Shown here piece by piece: positions 12,195 through 24,468 of a DNA stretch of 64,000 bases. How positions within the stretch are numbered: position 1 is the first letter of the stretch; each line of letters begins with the position of its first letter. Origin of the DNA: Dipteris shenzhenensis (taxonomy: Eukaryota; Polypodiophyta; Polypodiopsida; Gleicheniales); NCBI GenBank assembly GCA_047967505.1, contig CM106541.1, one strand, 5' to 3'. The notes under the pieces were generated by a model. It was not told the DNA's origin. It ran no database searches and saw only the letters and a list, made by a program, of their open reading frames with translations. The translations under genes were made by a program, and so were the position numbers.

Positions 12195-12839
12195 TTGGAC
12201 CAATGCATGCATATGAGAGATATAGATTAGAAAATAGTATCTTATTGGAATAGAAAAGTAGAACGGAAATGGATTCCTACTAACCCTAATGGATAAAGTC
12301 GAATTAGTCTTTCTAGGAATGTCCAAAGTAATTAAACTATTCTAAAACTCAACTATAGACAACCACCAGGCTAGGTTTAGGCAGCAATTGACCTGTGTTG
12401 TATCTAGCATGTGTATGATGTGCTCATCCAACTTCTTTTGTCCCATATGCTTTCTGCAGATGTCCTTATTTCAAATCGAGATGATTGTGCATTACTTCCA
12501 ATCTACGTCTAACAATTGGAGACATGTTGGTTCTTTTAATTAACAATATATTTGACATTGTGCACCCAAGCCATTTTTCTTGTGTTTCAGAGGACACCAA
12601 CATAGCTAATGCTGCCCTCTTTGCAGAGCTAGTTGATCTAAGCTCATGTTCTTTGCTCCGATGGCATGCACCTGCAATTGTTTCTTTCTTCTTTTCTACA
12701 AGAATTCTTCTTTCTTCTCATTGTTTCTCCCTTCACAAACATTGCAAAAGTGTCTTCTAGTGCCGTTTCGATATTGTGCCTCGGCCCACAATCCATTCCT
12801 TGTGCCTTGACTAAGCTTTTAAACTTTCCTAGCTCATAG
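12195..12839. other. No feature recognised
   Basis: No supported gene. The small plus-strand frame at 12,485-12,760 has no known domain. Confidence 0.4.
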
Positions 12840-13305
12840 CATCTATCTGCTTCTCTTGCAAGCCATGATGAGCTACATCTTGCCATTGACGCCATGGCAA
12901 TGATCAGTGAATCGCCAGAATAGAGACCAACTAGCTTGTGAGGCGAGCAAAAAATAGAAGTCAACTTACCCGAGTCGTCCAACCTCAATGTTTTTATGCA
13001 CCGCCCCACTGCTCCACGTCCTCTGGGCTACAAGAGTCATCTCAGCATTCAGCACCTCAATGCCGATGCTCCTTAGGGATGGAGGTTTTGGGTGCATGTT
13101 TAAAGGCAAGATTGATGAGCAAGGATTACAGTGTAGGTTGCAAGGCGATGTAGGTTGCGATAACATTCAAAGACTTGTAAGAGGGAGAGGTGAAATTTTG
13201 AAATGTGTAGAGTAGCAAAATTTTCAGCCATCGGCCTTTCCCCCCTTTGGCGATACACGTCAAGAAAATTGGATATCCCAAGCAAGTGCAATGTGGCCTA
13301 ATTTT
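12840..13305. repeat. Dispersed repeat, copy 1
   Basis: Blocks recur in the same order at 21,670-22,180. They include CTTGCAAGCCATGATGAGCT against CTTGGAAGCCATGACAAGCT, a CCAGAATAGAGACCAACTAG-like block, a GTGAAATTTT-type block and TTGGCGATACACGTCAAGAA against TTGGCCATACACCTCACCAA. Copies are strongly diverged. No coding content or terminal structure identifies the element class. Confidence 0.6.
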
Positions 13306-15247
13306 CTTCAAAACACAAATAGGCCAAATGTCATGCTATCAGATTGGATGTCATGTATGATGAAATGCAATCACTTTTGACATGCTTATGAGTCATATAG
13401 CAAGCAATTGCATGGAAAAAGTACCAATAAAAAATTATAAATAATTTTGGATTTATCAAAAGATCTTTGCACATACACAAATTGCACAATTTTTAAACTT
13501 CCATTCTAGGGTGAATCTAGATCTCAACTTCACCAAATATCAATGCTTTAACACTAGCATGCAATAGTCCCACTAGTTTGGACTCCAAAATTTCAATTTG
13601 TTTGGTTTTCAACAAATCAAGAAAAAGTTATGGAGTATGCCCTTAAATGGGTGTGCATAATTTTAGCACAACATTGGAGGTCCCTTAAACCATACCTAAG
13701 GTTCTCAATTAGTTGTGTCCTTGGGTTGAGGAGAAGCTCACATAGTGTTCTTTTGAAGGATTACTTGGTTGCATGTATGTGCAGAGAAAAATTTTGATGT
13801 TTTTGAATAAATTGTTATATACTATACTCTTCAGGATGCATGCTTCACCTATAACATAGCACTTGTAATGCCTTAATAGTCTTTTTTTAGATCTTTATTC
13901 CATAGCTTTTTGGTCTCATGTTCAAGATTAGAATGTGTACTACAACTTGAAGACAAATTTTGTCAAATTTGGTTGAGCACTGCATAAGTTATGGGTCAGG
14001 CAAGATACCTATATACAAAAAATGCCCTGAACCTCACCAAAAATGGCTACACCGTAGCAAACAATGACCCATATGCTTATATCTTTTGTTATTTAACTTT
14101 TACATGGATCTTCTTCTAGGAAACATTGGCAACAAATTTCTATCAATCAAGGCAAACCATCATAACCTTTTTATTCCAAGTGGAGGTTCTAATGGTGTGC
14201 CTTAACAAGTAGAAATTGTCACCAATGTCTCCCAAAAGAAGATTAGGACTTTATCCATACATTTCCTCTTTTTAAGAGGAAAATTTAATAGCCTTGGACC
14301 TTTTATAGTAGATAGGAATTATTAGATATAACTAGCCGATCAATATGAGGGAAAGAACTAGCATGCTTCTTCCAAAAGGAAATTTAATAGCCTTGACCTT
14401 TATTGGTGGGGATTTTTGATTATGTAGGACCAAAAGAGGAGTCAGGTTGTATGATTTTTTGGTCTAAATACTTTAGTCATTGTGACCTACACCCTTGACA
14501 TAGGTTTGGGATTGGAGAATCATTCATAAAATTTCAAATCATAATCATGGCACTAGGATTATGTACCAAGCTCAGAAGCATGGAAAAGAAATAGGATGCT
14601 TTACTAGTTGTTTGGAAGGTTGATGCTCCGCAAAAAAAGCTCAAAAGAGACCCTAAGAGGTGGAGCCGATAGCGATAGTTGGAGCCAATGTATTTTGGGT
14701 GTACTTTGTAAGTATCTCTATTACTTACAATCTTGTCGATTAATGCAATCTATTTGATGTATGTTCTTTTTCATACTTATTGGTGCCCTTCTCTTTTGTC
14801 ATGGAAACCTCTTCTTATTGCTATAAACTCATGTGGTTGGGATCCAACTATGTTCCAAATGAGCCTTTGGCCATTCTTACTTCCATAATTAACTAGCTCG
14901 TTTTAAGTTACATAATGTTCATGTACTCAATAAACTTTTATAGTAGGTATATTCATTGTAGAGTATAGATAGAGGATAAAGAATTTTCTCCTCCATGTAG
15001 AGCATCTTATAGGATGAATAGGGCTGAGATAGAAGAGTTGAGATTGATGATCTATTTCTATAAGACTAAGCAATTATCTAGTATCAACGAACTGTCAACG
15101 AAAGAGCGGGGGGAGGGGGTGCACTCAAAAACCCTAATTTAAAAGGGCCTATAAATTAAAAACCCTAAAGTTCTTTAAAAAGACTAAATAAAGCATTTTA
15201 AAACCCTAAAATCCCTACGAGTTAAACAAATTGCTAGACCCATTGGA
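13306..15247. other. No gene recognised
   Basis: AT-rich. Isolated AAACCCTAA-like words near 15,133-15,215 are not a telomeric array. Confidence 0.4.
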
Positions 15248-16370
15248 TGTTGTGATGCCAAAAATTGATATTTTTATTTGGCATTGGTATTGTTTTCTTC
15301 TATGTTTGATAAGAGTTTGAGTATCAAGTGATAGCCTAGCGGCTCTCACTTATTTCTATTTTCTAAGATATTGTATGGGATTGAGAGGATGAGTGGAATA
15401 AATCATTGTAAATACCATGGGTATGAATTATAAATACCTTGGTATGGGGTGAGAGTTATTTGTGTATGGGATATTATGGGGTTTTTAGAAAATAGGAAGA
15501 GTGAGTCATATAAAGAGGTGGGCTCATGTCCACGTGTTCCAATAATATAAAAGAGGCCACATGCCAAGCGTGTGGAAGGCATGTGGAGGAGTGTGAAGTC
15601 AAGAGGAATCCTTCTAGAATTTCTATGTGGAATAAGGAGGATGTGGACATGTGGAAAAGAGAGGGTCCCTATGGGCTCCATGTGGGGAGACTCTTGACTT
15701 TCTCAATATTTTAAGAGTCTTGAGCATCTTGTGATGGGACACATGGCAAGAGTAGCCAAAAAGGACATGGATGGTGACATACGGGCTTATGTGATTGATG
15801 GGGAAAAGAATCTATAGGCAACAATTGTAAATGGGTGAAGGAGGGTGATAAAATCTCTATAAAAGGAGCCCTCCTCTCCCTTGTTCATCAATCTCTTCCA
15901 CCATTAGGCCTCATGTTGCTGTAGCTCTAGTCTCCTCAAGCCTCTTCCATGAGCCTTCTCTCCTCCCTCTTGTAGATATTCTCTTATGTAGACTCCTGAG
16001 TCCATCTCTCTCTAGTTCATTCTGTCTCTATGAGTAGTCTTGGAGCTTCCGCTCCCTCTTGTACATATGAAACCTCTTCTTCTCCCTTGTGTTTGTAGTG
16101 TTTTGAGTTGCATTGGAGTGGAGTCTCACTCTATTGGTAATGAAGGTCACTTCAGGTTCTCTCTGTCTTGAGTGTCTCTTCCCTTTTCTTTCTTTCAAAG
16201 CCTTAAAAGTTCTTTCTATTTGGCCGCTCACTGTGCACACATGGTCCATCTATTTCCCGAGCCACCATGCAAACTTCTTCCCCTCTTCTAGGCAAAATCT
16301 ATGAGGGGTGGATCGTTGATGAAGGTTGAGTCTTGAGGGAGCATCCTTCTCAGGCGAAATTTGTATGGAT
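15248..16370 (+). mobile_element. LTR or leader-like segment upstream of the Tat element
   Basis: A CTCTATAAAAGGAGCCCTCC promoter motif at 15,855-15,874 is followed by a pyrimidine-rich leader, as in plant LTRs. It lies upstream of and on the same strand as the decayed Tat gag-pol, so it may be its 5' LTR. TGTTGTGATGCC near 15,248 is a possible start. I found no primer binding site or target duplication. Confidence 0.42.
15858..15864 (+). promoter_or_regulatory. TATA box
   Basis: TATAAAA followed by GGAGCCCTCCTCTCCC, typical of a retrotransposon U3-R promoter. Confidence 0.5.
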
Positions 16371-16375
16371 GGAGG

Positions 16376-16915
16376 GCAGTTTTCATGACAGTTTGACCCC
16401 CTGTTAGTGTTTGCTCATAACTTTCTACTCAGTAGTCCGATTTTAATGAAATTTATATCAGCATGAAGCTCTCTTTAAGGCACATTCCCTGTGTGATCAG
16501 ATCTTGAATCAGATACCGTAAGTCTCTATGTCTAACAGTCTGTTTTCATGACAGTTTTTACCCCCGTCTAGTAAACTATTCATAACTTTTTGGCCACTTC
16601 TCTGTTTCTTACGAAACATATATCAACACGAAGCTCTCTTTAAGGCGCATGTCTTTATTGCTTAGATCTTAAATCAGATATTGCTGCAAAATGTTATGAG
16701 TCTCTGTGTCTGACAGTCTGTTTTCACGACAGTTTTTACTCCCTTCCAATAAACTATCCATATCTCTTCAACCGTCTATCTATTTTCAACGAAACTTATA
16801 TCAGCGCGAAGCCCATCTCAAGACGCATCTCTTTGTGTGTTTGAATCTCTAATATCATGTCTCTAATGAAAGTTATAGGCCTTTGGGTCTAATGACAGTT
16901 TGTAGAGTGTTTTGA
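16376..16915 (+). repeat. Three imperfect ~170-bp tandem repeats
   Basis: Units begin near 16,380, 16,549 and 16,720 with TTTTCATGACAGTTT (TTTTCACGACAGTTTTTACT in the third). They share a TTATATCAGCATGAAGCTCT-type middle. The first two end at TAACAGTCTG or TGACAGTCTG, immediately before the next unit. Divergence among units is moderate. The array lies between the promoter-like segment and the gag remnant. Confidence 0.8.
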
Positions 16916-17996
16916 GCTGTGTAAAGGTGTCTATGAAGGAGGTGCAATGTTTCCTCGCAATCTACCCATCCGACCCAATCAGCCCCTTCAAACTCCTTGA
17001 TATATATCAGTTCATGTCATGTTGAGCCGCAAGATTTTCTTTCAACAATGTATCACTCTTCTCTTTGGCACAAACCGGCTCATTGAGATTATGGCCTCTG
17101 CTGATCCTTTCCTTCTCCCTATGCTTGAGTACAACATCACTTGGGATGTTACCATCTTCATTCTCATCTGAGGGAGGAAAGTATGGTGTGGTATCTTGGC
17201 ATAAAAGCTTCTTTTTAATGTCCTTTTTTCAATGATAAATATCTTTGTCAGTCAGTTCGAAAGCAGCAGGAAGTGAAGAGGTGCGTGAAGTTTATTACCC
17301 CCAACTTCATGTCACATCTTTTGGTGGAGACGCTGGGTACGTTTGGTATTGGATTCATCCCACCTTATTAAATGGTCTCAGGTGTACTTGATTGCATGTT
17401 ATGCCTAGTATAGGCATGTATTTCTGATGAGATAAAGAAGATGCCTGGAAGAACTCCATTAGAAGAGATTACAGCTCGTTTAAGAGAACTTGAAGATTGT
17501 GAAGTTGATGCTCAAGCTATTCGCACAGTCACCATGATCATATCCTTTATGTTTGCACTCTTGAATATGTTGGTGAATCGACAATGCCGTTAGCAGGCAC
17601 AATGATAGATTGGGGATTATTTCATGCACTGGTAGCTTGGTGTGAAGAAGAGTTGAGTCTTTGGGTAGTTTTTGACTATAACAATGGAGTGCTGATTCTC
17701 AATGCTTTCAACTTATTTTGCTATGAAAATGATGAAGAGTACAATATCCTGAAGCTGTTATGTGCACTTCCAATTGTGAGAAAGGTGATTCTTAAATGCA
17801 TGTATACACAATGTTTTCATGGTGCTGGTTGGTCACTTATTTTTGAAGATTTTGTTGAGGATCACATTGTGGAGGGTTTTCAACAAGTGGTTATGCAAAA
17901 TAAGTTGGTCTTGGTATACTAAGGCTCTGTGGAATCTTGTTTGGATCTTGTTTGGGATATTATTTGGATCTTGGTGTTTCCTTTTTGTGTTTCATC
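16916..17996 (+). other. Leader region with broken unidentified frames
   Basis: A frame near 17,430-17,550 reads like a charged helix (LEEITARLRELEDCEVDAQ). A second open frame at 17,584-17,922 (112 codons) has no domain I recognise. Both are on the strand of the Tat element just upstream of the gag remnant, so they may be remains of an extra element ORF. Stops separate the pieces. Confidence 0.35.
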
Positions 17997-20900
17997 ATGA
18001 TGAAGATTCCAGTGTTTCGAGGGACCCAAGGGGAAAACCCGGAGTCTTATCTTTGGGATTTTGTTCGAGGATGCCAGCTTTCTGGATGGTCCATGAAGGA
18101 ACAAAATCCCATCATGAAGAGGAAGAAGTAGATGAGGAACATCAAGAAGAGGAACACTGTAGTAAGAAAAAGAAGGCATCTAGAAGGAGAATTAGCCAGT
18201 CAGACTTTCCTTTAGGACAAGGAATTGGAAGCTATGACTTGTTGTCCAACCTTAAAGAAAAGGAAGCTCATATCACCTTTGGTCAATTACTTGCTTTGTT
18301 TCCAAAACTACGGAAGGAATGGGGAAAGCTAGCAAGCACAAGAGTGTCAAAGAAGAAAAAGAAGAAAAGTGCCATTCCTGTTTTTCAAAAGCTAGATATA
18401 GATGTTGGTGATGATGTACCTACGGTTGATGTGATCATTGATGGTCAAGTGATTTCTAATGTGTACATTGATGGAGGTGCATCGATTAATGTCATGAGTG
18501 AGAAGACCATGATAAATGCTGATTTAAAATACTCTAGTACTATCTCTCCTTATCGCATCAAATTGGCTGACAACACTAGGTTTAAGACCTTGAGAGTTGT
18601 GAAGAATCTAGAAGTGGATGTATGTGGAATTTTTGTGCCGACTACTTTTCAGGTGATCCTTACCAAGCTAGATGCACGTGCCTATCCATTGATTTTGGGA
18701 AGACGCAAGGTGAAGGCTGTTCAAAAGTGGGATACTGGAGAATTGATTTTGCAGGGAAATGATAAGAAAGTGTGCTACAACATCAGAAGCCACAAAAAGG
18801 AAGTTGTCAAGGAGGAGTCTTCAACATCAGAGAGTTCAAGCTCTGACTTAACCGATGAAGAAGAAGAGACAGGGTGTAGCTCCGAGGAGTCCAACTCAGA
18901 GGGTGAGGTGGAAGGAGTGGCCTTTGGTCTTTGTCTTGGTGCTAATCAGGATGAGTCAGGAAGGAACAAGGTGGTGGTGCAAGAAGATCCTGTAGAGACA
19001 CTTCATGTGGAGGATGTGGAGCACACTAAACGACGCCAACGCAATGAAGAGCTTCTTAGTGATTCTCTATCAGGTAGTGAGAAGCTCCAGTACTTGGATA
19101 TGTTAGATGATTTTCCATGTCTCTTTGCAACAAGCTATTCACAGGTTCGACCAGTCTCTCTTGTGGAGCACAAGATTGAGTTGAAGCCAAAAAGTAAGCC
19201 AGTTGTTGTCACACCAAAGAAAGGAAATAAGTGGCGAGTTTGTGTGGACTTTCATCCTTTGAATGCATGCACTAAAAGGGACCATTTTCCTTTGCCATTC
19301 CAAGATGAAATACTAGACCAAGTAGCAGGGCATGAGATGTATTCTATATGTGATGGGTATTCTGGGTACTTTCAAATTTGAATTCGAGAGGAAGATCAAA
19401 AGAAAACATCATTTGCCACACCTTGGGGAGTTTTTGCTTACAGAGTGATGCCTTTTGGGTTGACCAATGCACCAGCTACATTTCAAAGGTTCATGAGTCA
19501 AGTCCTTGAGCCTTACTTGGGAAAGTTCATAAGGGTGTTTTTGGATCATTTTTGCATTTATTCTCAACGCATAGATTACATGGAGAAGTTAAAGATGGCC
19601 TTAGCTAGGATTGATGAAGCAAAAGGGTGCCTAAATCCTAGCAAGTGTCATTTGGCTCAAACAAAAGTAGACTTGTTGGGGCATATTATGTCTGAAGAAG
19701 GCCTGCAAATGGATCTTGACAAGATCCAAGCAATCATGGCATTGCCAAGTCCTGAGAGTGTCACTAGTGTTCGTAGAATTCTAGGAAAGAGCAAGTATTA
19801 TCAATGCTTTTGTGATGATTTCACAGAGATAGTGCATCCCATGAACTTGTTGACAAGAAAAGGAGTCTCTTTCCAATGGGGTGTGGAGCAACAAGAGTCT
19901 TTCCAGCAACTTAAGGAGGCCATGAGTAAGGGCCCAATATTAAAGCCCCCTGATTGGTCTCAAGACTTTTATGTAAATCCAAGTGTATCTTTGCATTCAG
20001 TTGGTGCTGTATTGCTACAAAAAAGAGAGGCAGGTAGAATGCAACCCATCTATTATGCCACCCGATACAGCCTACAGAGGTGGAAACAAGGTATGAAGAA
20101 GTGGAGCAGCAAGCTCTCTCTTTGTTGTTTTTAGTCAGAAAGTTTCACTCCTATTTATTACCTCGACCATTTTTCTTCCTTACCTCTTAGTCTGTATTAG
20201 CATATCTAGTTTGCAAGCCTAATCCTGGGGGGAGATTTGCAAAATGGTTGTCAGAGCTTCAAGAGTTCTCTTTCTCTTTTGTCACTGAAAATACCACTAG
20301 GTCCACTATGGCAGACTTGCTCACAAGATGGGAGGATCTAGGAGAAGAAAAGAAGTGTAAGGAGAACATTAAAGATGAAAGAGATATACCACCAATAGCT
20401 TTTGTTTTGTATTTTGATGGGGCTTTTAGTCCTTCACGCCAACAAGGAGCCGGGGGGATGGTCTTGATGAATTCTAAAGGTCAAGAAGTATGGGCAAGAG
20501 GACAAGAGCTTCCAGGTATCACAACTAACAATGCAGCTAAGTATAATGCTTTGATTCTTGGTCTGGAGGGTTGTCTTCAAAGTCAAGTTAAAGAATTGGA
20601 AGTAAGAGGAGATTCTCAGCTTATTATAAAGCAAATGCAAGGGCATTACAAGACAAGAAGTCCTCATTTGAAGGAGCTTAATCAAAAGGCTATGGCACTA
20701 TGTAGTCAATTTGATTTTTGCAAGTTTGTTCATATAAACAGAAAAGAAAATCAAAGGGTAGATGAGTTAGCTACTCAAGGCATTGTAGTACAAGACCGGG
20801 GGGTGGTTTCTTTGGTAGACACTGGATGGCCAGAACTGTAAGATGTTCAGCAATATGTGGAAGAAGGCATCTTTCCTTGAGGTTAACTCCACAACAGAAG

Positions 20901-21216
20901 CAGAGATTGGTAAGGAAGGCTTGTCCCTATACTATTGTTGATGACATTCTTTATAAATTGGGAAAAGACAAGGTGCTCCGTCGGGTGGTTCATCCCAGGG
21001 AGACTAGGAGAATCCTAGAAATGTGTCATGAATGCTCTAGTCATTTTGCTTCAACAAGTGCAGCTAGGAGAATTCTTAATGTAGGTTACTTTTGGCCACG
21101 CCTCCATAAGGATGTATATGAATGATGTCAAAGTTGTAAAGTATGCCAAAAGTTTGGAAGGCGACAGTTGATTCTTGGGCCCTTAAAGCCTATTCCAGCA
21201 TATGGACCATTTATGG
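17997..21216 (+). pseudogene. Decayed Tat-lineage Ty3/gypsy gag-pol
   Basis: A short Gag start (17,997-18,131; FRGTQGENPESYLWDF) jumps by frameshift near 18,110 into an acidic linker, so most of Gag is deleted. Then come a protease with IDGGASINVM (~18,465), RT with KRDHFPLPFQDEILDQV (~19,280) and [12 protein letters not shown] (~19,447), a second RNase H of the archaeal type (20,401-20,790) and the integrase zinc domain (20,990-21,165). The archaeal-type RNase H points to the Tat clade. Defects: an in-frame TGA at 19,379, RT catalytic pair Asp-His instead of Asp-Asp (VFLDHF), a frameshift near 20,095, a stop near 20,197, Lys for the catalytic Glu of the archaeal-type RNase H (NNAAKYNAL), and TGA in place of a Trp codon at 21,124. 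Homology ends near 21,215; the integrase core and 3' LTR are missing. Confidence 0.88.
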
Positions 21217-21669
21217 AGGTCCTCCTCATGTGGGAACCAAGTTGGCTGCTTTCAAATTCTCTTTTGGGCCCTTGTATATAGATATATGAAAAGGTGAATA
21301 TTAGGGTTTGTTTATAACCTAATCCACCCTATTAAAAACATCCCAAAAAGCTAAAGCATTGAAAATTTGAGTTTGATAGCATCCATTAAAAAGTCAACAT
21401 TAGAAGCACATCCACAAATTCTAATGTTAATTTCTACACTTATTTCAATGCTAATTCCCACAGTTCTATATCAGCACTTTAACCAACATTTATTTTGATG
21501 CTAATTGAAAATTTTCAAGAGACAATTGACATTTAAAAAAATGTTCAAATCATCATGAATCGTAGGAGTGCATCTTTTGTCTCCACTGTTTGGATATTCC
21601 ACCATCTATCTCCTCCTATATCTCAATTGGGTTTTTCAACTTTCTATCTTGTAGGCATTGTTTGGTTCT
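21217..21669. other. No feature recognised
   Basis: AT-rich sequence downstream of the truncated Tat element. Confidence 0.4.
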
Positions 21670-22180
21670 CTTGGAAGCCATGACAAGCTGCATCATACCA
21701 TAAGCTTCCTCATTTTAAGGAAATTGAATGAGAAGTGAACCAAGAATAGAGACTAGGTAACTTGCAAAGAGAGTAAATATTGAAAGACAAATGACTCACT
21801 TGAATAAGCAATTGAGGTACCTCTCACAACCACACAAAATCTAAATTTAAAGTGAAAATGTGAGGGGAGGGGTAGAAGCAACCGAATCATAGAGAGGGAG
21901 AAGCACGTGTCATAGGAGTATGGAGGGGAAAGTGATACCAAATGAAAGTGTATGCTAGGAGAGAAAGTGACAATAGCACAAGGGTTGAGGGAGGGAGAGC
22001 AAGAAGGACTTAAGTAGTAGTATGATTAGTAATATATTTGAAATTCACCAAATTGGGAGACATGAAATTTTAAAAGCCAGGGAGACATGAAGTTTTGGAT
22101 AAAATTAGTAGCCATGGTTTGCCTTCTTTGGCCATACACCTCACCAAATTGGACTTCCTAGTGATCCCCAAACAAGTGTT
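21670..22180. repeat. Dispersed repeat, copy 2
   Basis: Diverged counterpart of 12,840-13,305, in the same orientation and with the blocks in the same order. This copy carries an additional stretch in its middle (around 21,850-22,020). Confidence 0.6.
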
Positions 22181-22257
22181 ATGAGACCTAGAATATAGGA
22201 AGAAAGCAAACAACAAAATGGTATACTAGTGACTCTAACTTTATGGAGTATGAAAAT

Positions 22258-22690
22258 CAAACCTCTTTAAAAGAGGGAAAAGAGAGGGGAAAAGAGAGGG
22301 GAAAAAGAGGATAAGAGAAAGGGAAAAGGAGAGGAGTGAAGCAAAAGAGAGGATGAAAGAGGAAGTAAGAGAGAGGAGTAGGAAAGGAGGAGAAAACAGA
22401 GATAAGAGAAGAAATAAGAGAAGAGAGTAGGAAAAGACAGAAGAGAGAGGGGGACAAGAGAGAAAAGAGAGGGAAAGAGAGATAAATAGAGGAGTGGAAA
22501 GAGAGGAGGGGGAAAAGAGAAAAAGAGGGGAGAAAGATGGAAAAAGAGGAGGGAAAGAGAAAAGAGAGGAGAAAAGAGAGAAAAGAGAGGAGAAAAGAGA
22601 TATAGAGAGGAAATAAAAGAAGAGAGGGGAAAAGAGAGAAAAGAGAGGAGCAAAAGAGAGGAGTAAAGAGAGATAGAGAGGAAATACGAG
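22258..22690. repeat. ~430-bp polypurine tract
   Basis: The plus strand is almost entirely A and G in GAGAGG/GGAAAAGAG words, with rare pyrimidines. The minus strand open frames across it (Ser, Leu, Phe, Pro only) are composition artefacts. A run like this can in principle form triplex DNA. Confidence 0.92.
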
Positions 22691-23397
22691 AATGTCCTAG
22701 AGCCCCATTGCAAGAAACTTCATAAAATGACACATTATGAGGGATGCATTCAAAGAGTATTGTACACGCTTTAATTGAATATTTTCTATTACATCTATTT
22801 TAGGGTGAGTATGTTGAGAAACAAAGGATCGTAGCATCCAATACCAATTCGACCATGTATACCTAAGTAGCATGGGTTGTCTAAGGTTTTAGTTATGTGC
22901 TAGGCTATTGACACAATGGATGCTATGTGGCAACTGATTGTAATCACCTCCTTGCATGTGCGACACTTGGAGGTTGTGTGATTTGTGCAAGACAAATGGA
23001 CTCTTTTCCTTGTCTATTTAAAGTCTTGTATATGAGTATGTGAGATGTCTTTGTAAATTTTATCCTTTTAGTGATCAATACTTGCAATGCTAATGTTCAC
23101 AGAGATGGGGGCAAAATTTCAACTTGAATCTTCAAAGAAGTTATAAAGTACTTTGAGAGAGATGTTTTTCTCTTTACATTGCCTCAATTTGAGTTTTTTA
23201 TCAAACATTATAGCTTTTGCAAAATCTGGTTGAAATTGAGTCCGTGATCATTATCAATGGTTTTGGTCTTCTACATGTCACTTTGTTTTCTTTATGGCAT
23301 TTCTCATAGGATGTAGTTGAGAGTATCAAGGAGCATAAACAAGAGAGAAATAGCGAAAGAACAACAAAAAAAGTGAAATAGAAAGAGAGAGAGACAG
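22691..23397. other. No feature recognised
   Basis: AT-rich, no supported gene. Confidence 0.4.
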
Positions 23398-23735
23398 AGC
23401 ATCAAAGGAAAATAGCAAGCAATAGAGTGACATAACATTCAGTTTTTTCAAGCCATGTGCTGGAAATGGTCCCTAGAGTTCACCATTCTCAATCTCTTCT
23501 ATGCCAATAGATCCAAAAAGGTCTAAAGCCCTTAGTTCCTCTCTCAAATTTTCGTTGAGAGAGCATCAAAGTAAAAGAGCAAGCAACAAAGTGACAGATT
23601 CGACAGCTTTTTCAAGCCATGTGCTAGAAATGGTACCTAGTGTCCACCATTCTCATTTTCTTCTATTCTAGTAGATTTACAAGGGTTTAAAAACCCTTAG
23701 TTCCTCTCTCAAATCTCTATTTTGTGCAAACTGTA
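23398..23735. repeat. 174-bp tandem duplication, diverged
   Basis: Copies start at 23,398 and 23,572 with AGCATCAAAG. Both carry TTTTTCAAGCCATGTGCT, a CCACCATTCTCA block and CCCTTAGTTCCTCTCTCAAA. Confidence 0.88.
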
Positions 23736-23834
23736 TGTGGGAGAATTTTTAAAGAGCCGATGAGTGCTCAAGTCTTCAAATGTTGCTTTAAGAAGGATTT
23801 TCCAAAGTGGGAGGAAAGGCTTCTCTACTTGACA

Positions 23835-24090
23835 CACTACAAGACACCGGCCACTTTCTAACACCAATACCAATGCTAAATATGAAGTATTTTTTTAAAA
23901 AAACAAGTGAAAAGCGCCAGAATGTCCATTAGTGTGGATGTCGCAAAGAAACCATCGGTGCAGGAGTCAGTGTCACCATTGGTAACATATGGCCGACAAT
24001 GTTGGTGTGAGCATTGGTGTAGTTGTTGGTATATACTAACACTATAGTGTTGGTACAGGCGTCGGTATATATCGATGTTTTTATAGAAGC
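23835..24090 (+). mobile_element. CACTA transposon terminus with subterminal repeats
   Basis: CACTACAAGACACCGGCCAC at 23,835 matches the CACTA(CAAGA) start of plant CACTA elements. The next ~230 bp is full of GTTGGTRTR/ATTGGTGT-like words (for example TGTTGGTGTGAGCATTGGTG), which resemble subterminal transposase sites. The preceding three bases are ACA. I did not find a matching TTGTAGTG end to the right, so the element is truncated or its far end is lost. Confidence 0.65.
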
Positions 24091-24468
24091 TTTTTTTTTT
24101 TTGGTGGGGTAGGATGGGGCTTGTTCTAGTCCCATCCTGCCCCACATAATTATTTTTTTCATTAAAATCATGATTAAATGTTACAAATGAGGAGGTGTAC
24201 ATTAAAAATTTGCAAAGAAGTTCTACAAAGTAATGGCAAATATGCCGAAGTAATGAGCTAAAAAATGGCAAAAGTGCCAAACTCCAAAATGGCAAATCCA
24301 CTGAAGTAATGTGCTAATGCATTGCAAAATGTCAAAAGTGCCAAATGCGCTATAAAAGGGCAAAAGTGGCAAAACACTGAATGACTAAATGTCTTATCCT
24401 ACTATTGCTCCTCCTTATCCTCCTCACCCTCCTTGCCCTCGGTCTCTCTATGTGCGCCCTCCTTGCCC

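Noticed and set aside
15130-15215. Interstitial telomeric repeats (AAACCCTAA words)
   Set aside because: Isolated words at irregular spacing, no tandem array.
22257-22733. Two ~150-codon minus-strand frames rich in Ser, Leu, Phe and Pro
   Set aside because: They are produced by the polypurine tract; purine-only DNA seldom forms stops on the pyrimidine strand.
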